Source of the DNA: Auanema rhodensis
Taxonomy: Eukaryota > Nematoda > Chromadorea > Rhabditida > Rhabditidae
Assembly: GCA_964057225.1 (NCBI GenBank)
Contig: OZ059899.1
Coordinates: 5,394,001 to 5,458,000, forward strand
Direction of reading: 5' to 3'
DNA length: 64,000 nt
Under the pieces are notes generated by a model. That model did no database searches, was not told the DNA's origin, and saw nothing but the letters and a program-made list of their open reading frames with translations. Positions 53,717 through 64,000 of this stretch are shown here, piece by piece. The number at the start of each line of letters is the position of its first letter. The stretch's first letter is position 1. A program made the position numbers and the translations under genes.

Positions 53717-54444
53717 ATGAGTGATGGAGAAACAGAGGTTGTGTCCTTGGCCCCTGGACCAATTCCAGGAGTTTCTTATCCCCTAAGAATGGTATATTGT
53801 GGAGGTATGATTATACAAAATATAATTCATTTTAAAATGTTGTGTTTCAGAATGTTCTATGCCTTTGGAATATTGTGAATTCAGTGGCATCACTGAAAAA
53901 TGTCGTAAGTGGGCTGAGAACAACGCTCCAGATGCTTTAGGAGCTTTGAAACTTGAGGGAGATGGAGGAGAATTCGATGGAGACGAAAAGAAACATCAGA
54001 AAAGAGGAGGGAAGGGTGTTAAGGTTCTGTTCAATACATTTGTAAAAATTTAATTCATGAATTTTCAGCCTGTTAAGGAAAGAAAACCTGGATCCGGTAA
54101 GATTACTCTCCAAAGAGAGCCTAGAGGAAAGAAAAGTGTTACTGTTATTAAAGGATTGGCTTTGAATGGTTAATAAGAACTTAAAATAGGCTAATCTTTT
54201 AAAATGTTTAGAAATCGATCTCAAAGTTGCCGCGAAGTTTTTCGCACAGAAATTTGCCTGTGGAAGTTCTGTTACTGGAGTAGACGAAATCGTTATTCAA
54301 GGAGATGTTAAAGATGACCTTTTTGACCTTATTACTTCAAAGTGGCCTCAGGTTTAGTAATTGCATTAGAAAACATAAAAATAAGCTTATTGATTTCAGG
54401 TTAGCGATGACCTCATCGAAGATTTGGGGGACAAGAAGCGTTAG
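53717..54444 (+). CDS. denr: density-regulated protein (DENR), translation re-initiation factor
   Basis: Cytosolic partner of MCT-1/MCTS1. In other animals the pair recycles post-termination 40S subunits and supports re-initiation after upstream ORFs. Six exons give about 180 residues. The N-terminus holds a zinc-binding-like segment, [16 protein letters not shown], then [12 protein letters not shown] charged linker ([16 protein letters not shown]) follows, then the SUI1/eIF1 domain: [37 protein letters not shown] and [15 protein letters not shown], ending near SDDLIEDLG. Length and order match DENR. The start at 53717 lies six bases after a TTATTTAG acceptor. The gene is between two GalNAc-transferases on the same strand, 365 bp after one and 215 bp before the other, which is spacing compatible with an operon. 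Confidence 0.95.
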
Positions 54445-54659
54445 AAACGGGGTTTAGAAACTGTTTTCCACTTATTATTATATCTACTTCTTTTTGGTGT
54501 TTCTTTATTTTACATTGTGCAAGTTTCATTTGGTTTCTGGTAAATATTTTATAAGTTTCTTCTGTTTTACGTGATTATTCAATATGGATTTAATCGAATT
54601 TAATTATCTTTAACTACGAAATTTTTTGTTCAAAAGTTAACGTTTTTTATAGGCCTATA

Positions 54660-56936
54660 ATGAGCCGTATACGATGTACATTAAGACAGAAGGCTAGGAT
54701 ACGAAACATTGTTTTTGTTTTAATTGGAGGATTTTTTTTTGTTACATGGAGTAGGGATGGCTCCAAAGCATATTCTATTGATTCTGATACATCCTATGAT
54801 CCTGGTTTTCATCAGGTGATTGCATCAAGTCTACATTATTTTCAACAAAACGTATATCCATTATTAATCTTTTTGTTCTTAGATTCCAGATTATACCAAA
54901 CCTAGAGAAGGTCCTGGTGAGGATGGAGCACCTGTTGAATTATCAGAGGAAGAGAAAAAAATATCTGAAGAGCAGATTAAGAAATACTTTATGAGCGTGA
55001 TTTCAAGGTATATATAAAATACTTATGCTTTTTTGAACTATGTTAATTAAGTGATAAAGTCCCATTAGATCGTAGCATACCGGATTCTCGATCTCAAGAA
55101 TGTCGAGCACTAAACTATGATCATATTTATCGTGATCCTCCTACCATTTCAGTTGTAATTATCTTCACAAATGAATTTTTTTCATGTGGGAAAAAATCTG
55201 AATATGTTTCATATAAAAGTTTTTTTAGCTGTTATGAGAACTGTTCACTCGGTTGTTAATAGAACCCCTAAAAATTGGTTAAAGGAGATTGTTCTTGTTG
55301 ATGATGTTAGTGAAAGAGGTACATTTAAAAAATTTTTGTTGAATAAATTTAAATTCTATTCAGAGGAACTCGGAACTAAATTAGAAGAGCATATTAAACG
55401 CTTTGGATCATTAGTGAAATTATTTAGATCAACTGAGAGATTAGGTCTTATTAGGTTTATTTTTAATTTGATTCTTGTTATTCAAATTTCATTAGAGCCA
55501 AGGTATTTGGTGCTAAGCGAACAACAGGAGAAATTTTGGTTTTTCTGGATGCTCACTGTGAAGCCAATATTGGATGGTAATCAGTTATAATCAGTTTTTG
55601 TCATTTTTATTAAATTTTTTTTGAAGGGCTGAACCAATTGTTGCTCGAATTAGAGAAAATAGAAGAGCTGTAGTTTGCCCTGTAATAGATTCTATTTCTG
55701 ACACTAACTTGGCATACCTGGGTGGATCCCATGGTGGTGTTGGAACGTTTTGGTGGTCCTTACATTATAGTATGGGCCCTATGCCGAAAAAAGAAATTGC
55801 TCGCCGAAAAAATCCAGAAACTGATTACATAAGGTTGAAGTGAACCGTCCCACCTACTTAAGCAAAGATATTTTAGATCTCCCACGATGGCTGGTGGTCT
55901 ATTTGCAGCTAATAGGGAATATTTCTTTGAAGTTGGAGCATATGATGAAGAAATGGATATTTGGGGTGGGGAAAATTTGGAAATATCCTTTAGGGTATGT
56001 TTGTGGTTCAAATTATTACAATATTGTTAGTAAAGGTTTGGATGTGTGGAGGTTCAGTAGAAATCCTTCCTTGTTCTCATGTTGGCCACATATTCCGTTC
56101 AGGTCATCCATACGACATGACAGGTATGACTAAATAATGTTTTTTGATAATATGATAATTCTATCAAGGAAGAAATGGTAACAAAGATGTTCATGGAACC
56201 AATTCCAAGAGATTGGCTGAAGTTTGGATGGATGACTATAAGAGATTCTACTATATGCAAAGAATGGGCTTGAAGGTAGTTTGTATTTAATGCTGAAGTA
56301 TTGAGATTGTTTTTAGGATCTAGATGCTGGCGATCTTACTTCTCGTAAAGAATTAAGAGAAAGGTTGAAGTGCAATTCTTTCAAATGGTTCTTGGATAAT
56401 GTGATTCCTCAAAAATATGTGCTCGATGAAAATGTTCATGCTTTCGGTATTGTTAGAGGTGAGCGACGCCTATGTTTGGACACTCTGCAACGTTTGGAAA
56501 ACAAGGTTCCTACTTTGATTTTTTATATTATTTATCAGAGATTCAGGGTATTGTTAATGTAGGAGTTTACAATTGTCAAGACGCTGGAAGCTCTTCTGAG
56601 TTTTTCTCGTATTCCCGTGATCGGGAATTCCGACGTGAAACAACATGTGTAGATGTTGGAGATTCCATAGCAGCAGGCAAATTTAATGTGATATTAAGAG
56701 ACTGTGACGAAGATAATCTTATTCCGTTTGAACATACGAAGGTCGGATTTTACTATCAAGAAAATAAATGAAAAATATGTTTCTAGGGTGGAGGACTGAT
56801 CAAACATATTCAGCGTGATTTATGTATAGATATGGAAAATGTAGAAGCAGGTGGAGATGTATATTTCACTCATTGTGATTCTAGTAAACCTAGCCAAATA
56901 TGGAAGATGGCTGATTATTATAATCTTCCAAACTAG
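54660..56936 (+). CDS. polypeptide N-acetylgalactosaminyltransferase, copy B
   Basis: Diverged tandem paralogue of copy A, about 580 residues and also expected in the Golgi. The N-terminus is basic ([15 protein letters not shown]) with one helix ([15 protein letters not shown]), then an acidic stem ([16 protein letters not shown]). Catalytic motifs are [27 protein letters not shown], the metal-binding [32 protein letters not shown] and [18 protein letters not shown]. The lectin domain ends with SQIWKM and the stop at 56934. An intron inside the FTNE segment needs the donor CAT|GTGGGA, and another near 56490 is assigned at CAAC|GTTTGG. Both are less certain than the rest. A TTTTTATAG acceptor lies seven bases before the ATG. 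The stretch 55941-56055 is identical to copy A. Confidence 0.9.
55941..56055 (+). repeat. 115-bp tract identical to 52302-52416
   Basis: Partner of the identical tract in GalNAc-transferase copy A. The shared intron makes purifying selection on the protein an insufficient explanation. Confidence 0.95.
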
Positions 56937-58063
56937 GTTATTTGTTAGCGTTTTATAGTTTATAATTCAACGATATCGCAAATATTTTTATCGTTAAGCG
57001 AATCTATAGGATCCTATATTATCAATTATCCCAAGACAGTATATAATACTTCAAAATGCTATTAATTATGCCTTTGTGATATGAGCAAACTATTTATCGG
57101 GTGGTATGGGAACACGGATATCTTTTCAATCATGATAAATAGCTTCTGTAATAACATTCAGTTTTATGAAATAAATTATTTTTTTAATTTTATCCCTTCC
57201 GATTTATTTTACTTTCTATATTTTGTCTTTATTAACAACATAATGTTGAATGAAACTGAAAAAAAATTTTTAATTTAAAATTAGTAAAAAAAGATTCAAA
57301 CAGTAGTTTCTTAAAGCAATTCATACTTTGTATTTACCTTAGTCAGTTATGCATTTGCAAGTTTGCTTAAGGTTAGTAGTAAGACAAATCTTTTTACTAA
57401 TGTTATTTCGTAATAAGAAATATTTGCTTATTCAATAGAGTGAACAGGTAAAATGTTTTATTGATGTTTCACCGCTTTCGTCACTTATAATAGAAATAAT
57501 TAATTATATCCTATTTCAAATGATATAAATCAATGATTGTTTAAAAAATTTCAACGAAATTTATGTCTTTTGATAGTAAAATTCTCTGTCAAATTTGAAG
57601 AGCACTGTCACAATTTTAATCGTTAGATTGGCATCATAATAAAGCAAAATCTGGTTTTTGCTAATGAATAAGGAAATATTTTTTTTATCTCAGATGAAAG
57701 GTTGGCGTTGTAGAAGAATAACGGAATATGAGAAGTAAAACAATATGATTACAATAAAAATATTCTTATAAAAGTACTGTAAGTAGAAAAGCAGTAAGTA
57801 GACTTTTACAAAATACAAAATAGAAATGACAAGATTGAATATGAAAAAAGAGAAAGAACTCGCCTATTCTGCTGTTCTTCGAGACAAAAAAAACCGTATA
57901 TGGTGGAATAGTTGGTCATAAGCCGGATATAAAGACAAAGAACGTGGAAGTTTGAAGCCTAATCACTGCTACGAATCATCGATGAACTTTCCTCGCTATT
58001 CGCTCGCTATTCCCGGTTTTCAATCGTCACTTCTCCAAGTCTTGCAGTTGCTGTTTCATCTAA
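56937..58063. other. intergenic region
   Basis: No coding sequence is recognised. It holds the 3' UTR of the second GalNAc-transferase and the upstream region of the cysteine-rich gene. It ends with an acceptor (CCAAGTCTTGCAG, to 58047) 16 bases before the next ATG. Confidence 0.6.
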
Positions 58064-60449
58064 ATGCTGATCATCCTCAATTTACTTGTAATTGTTGCAA
58101 TTTTCTTAGATTCTTCTCCGGCTGATGCACAAGATTTTAAAGGTATTACATAACTAATAGTAAACGATTTATATATTATGATAAGTTTCTTGAATATCTA
58201 CAAATTAATCAACTCTGAAATTTATTTTAGACGTGAAAATCGCGAATTTACCCAGTGTTTCCGACTATGATGAATACGATGAAAACTTGCCATTTGAAAA
58301 AGATATTCTAGTTATACCAAATCGTTTTCCAAAGGATTTGAATTTCTTCTGTTATCCAAGGTATAGCATGCAATAGATTGAGATTTTTGATTTTTTAGAA
58401 CAAACCTATTACGAGATCGTATGTGTTATGGTCAACTAGACGCATTTTCTATACTATGTGTAGGTGATACACCTCCTATACATATGGCTCCCTTTTGTAT
58501 AGCCTTTAAGGTATTTTACTGTTTTATAATTTGTACACTCATTGCCAGCACAAAAAAATAAATAAGGAAATTTTATACTTTCACTTTTTGTGTATGATCT
58601 TTATATAGTGGCATGTCATTTCTCTCTCCCTCCCTTCTCATTTCAATACCTTTGTGATTGATGACCATGATATGGGTGGCGGCTATAGGAGCATGTAGAA
58701 GGAGGAAAACAGAGAATAACGCTGAAGAAAGAGAAACTGTGTGAATAGTTTGACAAGACAATGAATTTCCATCCAAAATTATTCAGAGCGATCGTGTCGA
58801 TAAACGGACAACCGCACTTGAATTGAAGAGAAGAGTAGGAAAGTATCAACAACAATGTAATCGTAAAGCATTATTGAAGTTTGAAACTAGTACACATATG
58901 CTAATGAAATTATAATTTCGAATACTGGGTGTACTGATAATCCAACAAGTTTGTAGTAAATTGCTATAGAAATATATTTCAATCTTAAAAACTAACCAAA
59001 AATAGACGAGACAGAAATATATGATGCTTTAGACAGCGTTATATATATATGTATATAAGATAGATAAAGAGATATATGCTCCTATGATTGGAAAAAACAA
59101 AAAAAGGAGAGGAGAAAACCGGTTTGATGTTATGTATTTTCAAATTAGTGAGCAGAATCAACATACAAAATTCAAATCAAACTCCACATGAAAGTATTAC
59201 ATCTAAGTAATGATTAACATATTGAAAAACGTATTTATTCATTCATAACTTATTGTAACCTATATACTTATAAATCTTTTTTTATTTCAGCATTCATGCT
59301 CCGAAATAAACTATCCAGGTGAAACATTCTGTAAAGTAGAGAAACGTCATCATCGTAAGTACTGTAAACATATCAGACTTCAAACATGTGTAAATGAGCA
59401 ATATGATGTTAGTTGTAGTTGTGAACCGTACGAAAATCACTGGCGGAGGTACTTTTTAAATTGAAACAAACAAAGAGCTTTTCCACTTAAATATTTTGCC
59501 AGGTACGGTTATGAAACAGCTGTTTTTTGCCAAAAGTATGATTTGTTCTGCAATGAGGAGAAAAGACGTGAAAAGGCAAATGAGATTGTACCCGTGTTGA
59601 AAGATGCTGTCCGTGTTCATTACAGGTTCAGGTTTATATGTGTATTATTGCGTATATGAAACAATATATACAAAGCTTTGAATATTATGGTATTGATTTA
59701 GATGCTTTCATATGTTCAACTTGGTCCAAGTAATATGTGATCCATTTCGCAGACAATTCGATTGGCAGAGATGTATGAAGGTCAGATTTGGCAGGAAAAA
59801 TGAAAAGATAGCAATCGTTTGATTGTAGTTTCAAAAACAGATCAAAAGAAGTTAAAAGAAAACAAAAAAATATCTAAATTTAGTTTTTGTTGGACTGCGA
59901 ATTGATCTCAGATTTCGAAGCAGATGATGCTGAGCCTTCAGTTCAGGAATCAACAAGTCCAGAAGTAGAACACATCGATAGTTAGTTCTTTCTTGTATTT
60001 AACTAAGTACTTTTGCCACGGGACTATTACTTAGAACAACCAATAATCTAATATTTAAAGAATGTTGACAAGAAAAAAGTTTCAGTAGAGCCAGACGCAA
60101 ATAAATCCTCAACTACGAGTAATGAAGGATTTGTTGGAACAGCTGAAGAAGAGCAATCGGCTAAAAAAATTGCTGATGAAGAAAAATTATTAGAAGAGCT
60201 TATTCGTGAAAGTGAGAAAGATGAAAAACTTCATGTAAGATTATGCTAAATGGTGACGACTTAAATGCCAAATTTTAGAATGCAATTAATGCAACTACGC
60301 CTACGACAATGACTGTACTAACTTCGTCTGGAACGAACAATTCAATAAGTATTGCTGAAGAAAAAAAAGAAAAACTGCCGTCTAATTCTGTGAATAAAAC
60401 AGATGAATTAGAAGACGAACTTCCACCAGGAACTGACTTCTTCAGTTAA
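58064..60449 (+). CDS. secreted cysteine-rich protein with acidic tail, unknown family
   Basis: A signal peptide (MLIILNLLVIVAIFLDSSPA) is followed by a domain of about 200 residues with 16 cysteines spread across seven exons (for example FCYPRTNLLRDRMCYGQLD, KYCKHIRLQTC, VSCSCEP, LFCNEE). A tail of about 120 residues is rich in Glu, Lys, Ser and Thr and contains a predicted helical run (KKIADEEKLLEELIRESEK). It ends PPGTDFFS. Total length is about 367 residues. The exon carrying the last cysteine starts at an AAATTTAG acceptor, and the frame closes cleanly only that way. A 780-nt intron (58511-59290) stands out among others of 40-110 nt. The even cysteine count suggests a disulfide-rich extracellular domain. 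It is not a recognisable Frizzled, EGF, ShK or Kunitz pattern, and no function is assigned. Confidence 0.8.
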
Positions 60450-60508
60450 GCCTTTCGATCTTTTTCAAAAAACCGTTGTCTTCATTCATTCAAGAGCCAG
60501 CTGGAAAC

Positions 60509-60887
60509 ATGGCCTCCGACAAAAAAAATGTTGAAAATGTCACAAAATCCACAGATGTAGAAATAGGACTAGGAGACAAGGATGATCCAAAGCAAATACC
60601 GCCATCGCCATCCTCATCCACCCCGGCGTCGAAGCCGTTGTCGTCGTCGCAGCCGTCGCTCGAAGTACCCAAGGCGCATGCGGTACGCCCACTTCTATTT
60701 TCATGAAATCTAACACCCTCTATCTTTTTTTCTTTGTCAATCCATCTATGAACTTCAGGCATCTCCGGTTGTCTCTCCGATTGCCTTTTCCCGATCCATC
60801 CTACGGCAACGTCTCGCAATGGGTTCATCAGAGTTTTCTACAGCCTTTGCCTCCGCCTTCAGAACCTCTTCGAAACATCCTCATTAG
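60509..60887 (+). CDS. small Ser/Pro-rich protein, unknown function
   Basis: Two exons, 60509-60682 and 60759-60887, encode 100 residues. The first half (MASDKKNVENVTKSTDVEIG) is polar and acidic, then Ser/Pro-rich. The second half, PVVSPIAFSRSILRQRLAMG followed by SSEFSTAFASAFRTSSK, is basic and could form an amphipathic helix. The donor GCG|GTACGC and acceptor AACTTCAG keep phase. G+C is unusually high in the first exon (GTCGTCGTCGCAGCCG-type runs). The start lies only 59 bp after the stop of the cysteine-rich gene, with an acceptor-like CATTCATTCAAG 14 bases before the ATG. It may therefore be a downstream operon gene or an alternative end of the upstream transcript. No domain is recognised. 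Confidence 0.6.
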
Positions 60888-62301
60888 GCTGTCTTCTACA
60901 AAAAAGTTCAAGTTCATCAGTCATCCTCTCAATGTTATCAGAGCAAAAAAAGTTTTATATTAGTATTTAATTCTAAGAAGACCTACATATGTCACAACGT
61001 ACAGTTATCTCTCTCATGTACATAGTATTCGAAACATCTATTGATTTTCACCTCATTCAATATATTCCTACAGACTTTAGTTTTCTATTCAAACTCTCTC
61101 TCTCTTGTCATCATCCCACTCAATCCCTCTTTGTCTTGTGCACAAAACTGATTTATAAACAACGTAATTTGAATTTGGCGCCAATCGTAAACAGCTCGAT
61201 TGCTCTTTAACAATGCTGCTAACCGGAATTATCATAATACCATCATGATCATGTGGTCGTAATATTTTATTTCGAAATGTATGCATTAAAATCAGTTGAC
61301 TTTCAATAAAGTTCTATTTAGTATGGAGGTTGGCATAGTTCACATTTATAGATGTGATTTTATTATTTTGTAACAAGCAATAATCACGCTAATCACTCAA
61401 AGCAATAATTTATAAATTATTTCGAATTTCAGCGCACATCTGCTGGCACTTGTTATATATGCATGTTTTTATTTTTGTCATAAGCGTTTCTCTTTGTATA
61501 TTTTCGTCATATTGTATCATTCGAAGAAGAGATGCTGACAGAGAATCTTCCTACACGAGAGATAGAGGAGCCCGAATTCCATTTACGACGCTGTCATCAG
61601 TCGGCGCTTTCGTACTTTTCAAGAATATGCTCTTTGTCAATCTTCTTCTATTGTTAACTATATCTAATAAGGCCTTTCTCTTTGAGTGATGATGTTCTTT
61701 AATCATTTGCATATCTTCCGCTGCTCTTGAGATTGCCCCGAATGTTTGCTTGCTCATTATAAGTGTGTTGTACGACGAGATTATTGCAGGAAGCATGGTT
61801 ATTTTATACAATCTGTTACTGTTCTTTCTGAGATCTTTCTCGAGGAACAAAATCCCATTTTTCACTTTGCTTTATTTCTAATATCTTTTTCAAAACCTGC
61901 TCATTCATTGAAGTCCTCTTAGTTGATCGTTCTTAATGGAGTTTAATACGGTGCCCACCGGTGGCTCACTGGATTCAACAGCATGGTGTTTTTTGTGTTA
62001 AACTTTATGAAGATGGCATGTTTAAGATTGTTCCGTTTAATATGAATTATTTCTTAGCCCTTTTGCCTCGAGCTAGTAATGCATTTTGCGTGTTTTATCT
62101 TGTTTCAAATCTTTTTTGACACAGACACATTCGTTTTATCTACGAACCATGATCGTGTAAAGTATTTTGTACAAAATCTTCTATTTTCTCAAATTAAGAA
62201 CAGTTTATACTTTTCTCACTTTTTTGACGAATTTGTCACGTTTTTTGGTCGTTAAGTTCATGTGTTTTATTTTATAGCCGAGTATTTAACTTACTAAAAA
62301 A
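60888..62301. other. intergenic region
   Basis: No gene is supported. Short open frames on both strands at 61.45-61.87 kb are not joined to anything and lack family features. A TTTTATTTTATAG acceptor ending at 62277 precedes the next start codon by 24 bases. Confidence 0.5.
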
Positions 62302-64000
62302 ATGTCAAATAGCGAAGAGCAGCGTCTAAGACAAAGAGTTCTTGAGGTATGTTCAGTTTTTACTACAATTATTTACTTTACTCTGTAGCATCTTCGAAGA
62401 GATCCGGATAATTTGGTGAGTTCTGGTGACTTATATCTGGCTCTAGGAGGTCAAAAGGTTCTACGATACACAGAGACAGAATTTAGGTGCTGGCTTCATG
62501 TTTTTCATGCAATTTATTTAATATTAACTCTTTAGAGAGTTTCTTCGAAATTCTTGTTCGTTTGTAGAAGAGCAGGAGAGTAAAGGAGATGAGAATCGTT
62601 CACCTAAGTAACAATTGATGTTATTCTTTCTTAACCGTTTTGTTTTTAGATATGCTTTGCAAGATACTTTACGTAGAAAACGTACTAGTGTGAACAAATT
62701 ACGTTCAGCTAGCTCATCTCACATCAGCTCGGATAAATCCAGAAAAGGATTTACTGTGCAAAAGGTTAACAACATATTTATGCAATCATTCAACGCAAGT
62801 TCTTTTTAGGATGGATTCAGAGCTATTATCTGTGCTGCTAGGAGGTTATCAGAAACTTCAGGAGATGGAACTATTGTATGGAATGAGCTTAGAACTAATT
62901 ACAGGTATTTTTTTGAATATATATATATATATATGGTCTTGAATTGAAATATTAATTTTTAGAAAGGAAACTGGAAGACATCTAACCGTAGATGAATTGA
63001 ATAACATGCTTGGCACCAAAAATCTTACTAAGTAAAAACTTTTTGAACATATTGTTTATTTAATTTTCATATACAGATTCCAAATTCTTACAACTAAGTT
63101 AAGTGGAATTATGGAGCCTGTTGATAATAAAGGATTAATTCTTCGATTAGTCAATTCAAGAAGCCTATCATCACCAAGTCCAATGAGAGTTTCATCAGTT
63201 TCTTCCAATGGATCTACTAACAGCGATCGTTTGTTTATTCATTCTTTTTGCTTTCATGGTTATCCTATTTCAGATACTTCCCCTCCACGTAGTAACCAAT
63301 TGTCAGCAACAAGTCCACAAGTAGATTTTTTTTGTTTGTTATCTACTATGTTTTCCTTTATTTTAGCGTTCTCCTTCTGAAATTGTGGAATCTGCCTCTC
63401 CAAAAACCGAGCCTTGCCTATCAACAGTATCTGAAAACAAAAATGAAGCTGTTTCGGTATCTGCTTACGAGTCTAACTCCGACGTCCTCACCCAGGAAAC
63501 AATTGTACGTGACGTAAAACTCAGAGAAAAGGCTCCAATTTCTAAAGACGTACTTGAGGCAAGTGTATATATCGAAGATTTTAATGTGAATAATACTCTT
63601 ATAGGGAGATGATGATGTTTTCACTTCAGAATCTAATGCTGAATTGAACACGCAAACTGTAAGTAATTGCTAGGAAAGCTTATATTTCTTTCATTATTTA
63701 CAGCACTTTGAGAATGATGAAGAGACTGTCAATAAATTTGCTGAGAGTTTAATTCAACATAGAAATTCTCTTCCAGATGAATTTGGAGATGAGGTTTTTT
63801 CATTCTGTTTTTCATTTCACTATTTTGTAATTTCTTACTTCAAGATTTATGGTGGAGAAGATGTGAATGTTACTGAAACAATCAACGCCGAAAAAGTTGA
63901 AGACTCAACTGTCGATAAATCTCAGTTTGATGAGAGTTCGATAGCTTTGAATGAACAGGTTTGTATATCAGATAAGTTCAATAAGTAATTTGCATTTTAC
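62302..64000 (+). CDS. LOTUS-like domain protein, 5' part (runs off the window)
   Basis: At least eleven short exons from ATG 62302 stay in phase to the right edge, giving about 390 residues without a stop. The N-terminus (RQRVLEHLRRDPDNLVSSGD) looks helical. A second segment, containing DGFRAIICAARRLSETSG, NELRTNYRKETGRHLTVDEL and LSGIMEPVDNKGLILRLV, has the spacing of a winged-helix OST-HTH/LOTUS domain (LxxxYxxxxGxxL, then a hydrophobic helix and a final strand). LOTUS proteins bind germ-granule helicases or RNA. After that the sequence is Ser/Pro-rich, then acidic. The intron 63559-63604 has a GC donor (GAG|GCAAGT). The domain match is by pattern only, and the C-terminal half is missing. 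Confidence 0.7.
63559..63604 (+). other. GC-AG intron
   Basis: GAG|GCAAGT at the 5' end and CTCTTATAG at the 3' end, 46 nt. Reading through it hits a stop eight bases into the next exon, whereas splicing keeps phase 0. Five of the six donor positions match the consensus apart from the T-to-C change. Confidence 0.8.

Noticed and set aside
55840-56133. Long frame reading through the 41-nt intron in GalNAc-transferase copy B
   Set aside because: The frame keeps the intron and loses the [10 protein letters not shown] continuation. Splicing restores the conserved catalytic domain.
61450-61865. Overlapping frames on both strands at 61.5-61.9 kb
   Set aside because: They are of moderate length but lack linked exons, family motifs and splice support. 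They are consistent with chance.

Overview
The window comes from an AT-rich nematode nuclear genome. The evidence is many very short introns (mostly 41-55 nt), TTTCAG-type acceptors a few bases before most start codons (the pattern expected of spliced-leader addition), a nematode-style serpentine chemoreceptor, and metazoan SERCA, DENR, KLF and nuclear-receptor genes. It is not Caenorhabditis elegans-like in content, because it carries a clear ecdysone-receptor (EcR/NR1H) homologue. Most real genes are broken into exons shorter than 150 nt, so they were assembled here by eye from splice sites, phase and protein family. All coordinates are given on the plus strand.

Layout. 1-9.8 kb is gene-poor, with CT/GA/TA microsatellites, a possible gene end at the left edge and a few weak candidate exons. 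9.8-14.4 kb (+) holds a Kruppel-like factor with three C2H2 fingers. 17.0-19.3 kb (+) holds an EcR-like nuclear receptor. 20.4-20.8 kb (+) holds a small secreted protein made of Gly-Pro/Asn repeats. 21.3-22.5 kb (-) holds a 7TM chemoreceptor. 25.5-28.5 kb (-) holds a 172-residue single-pass membrane protein with a Pro/Gln/Asn-rich tail. 30-43 kb is a 13-kb gene-poor stretch of polypurine/polypyrimidine repeats and GC-richer islands, including a 40.5-42.3 kb locus where spliced reading models conflict between strands. 45.1-49.1 kb (+) is the SERCA calcium pump, with a probable non-coding first exon at 43.4-43.5 kb. 50.8-56.9 kb (+) carries two tandem polypeptide GalNAc-transferases with a DENR translation-factor gene between them. 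58.1-60.4 kb (+) is a cysteine-rich secreted protein, followed after only 59 bp by a small Ser/Pro-rich protein gene. 62.3 kb to the right edge (+) is the 5' part of a gene with LOTUS-like sequence.

Functional themes: two transcription factors lie side by side on the left, and secretory-pathway proteins dominate the right (an ER calcium pump, Golgi O-glycosylation enzymes and a secreted Cys-rich protein). The clearest unusual signals are the EcR homologue with no recognisable AF-2 helix, a 115-bp perfectly identical tract shared by the two diverged GalNAc-transferases across an intron (recent gene conversion), two GC-AG introns, a possible GalNAc-transferase/DENR/GalNAc-transferase operon, and a SERCA with a C-terminal extension carrying a possible 11th membrane helix. 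No mobile element, CRISPR array, rRNA or tRNA was recognised.
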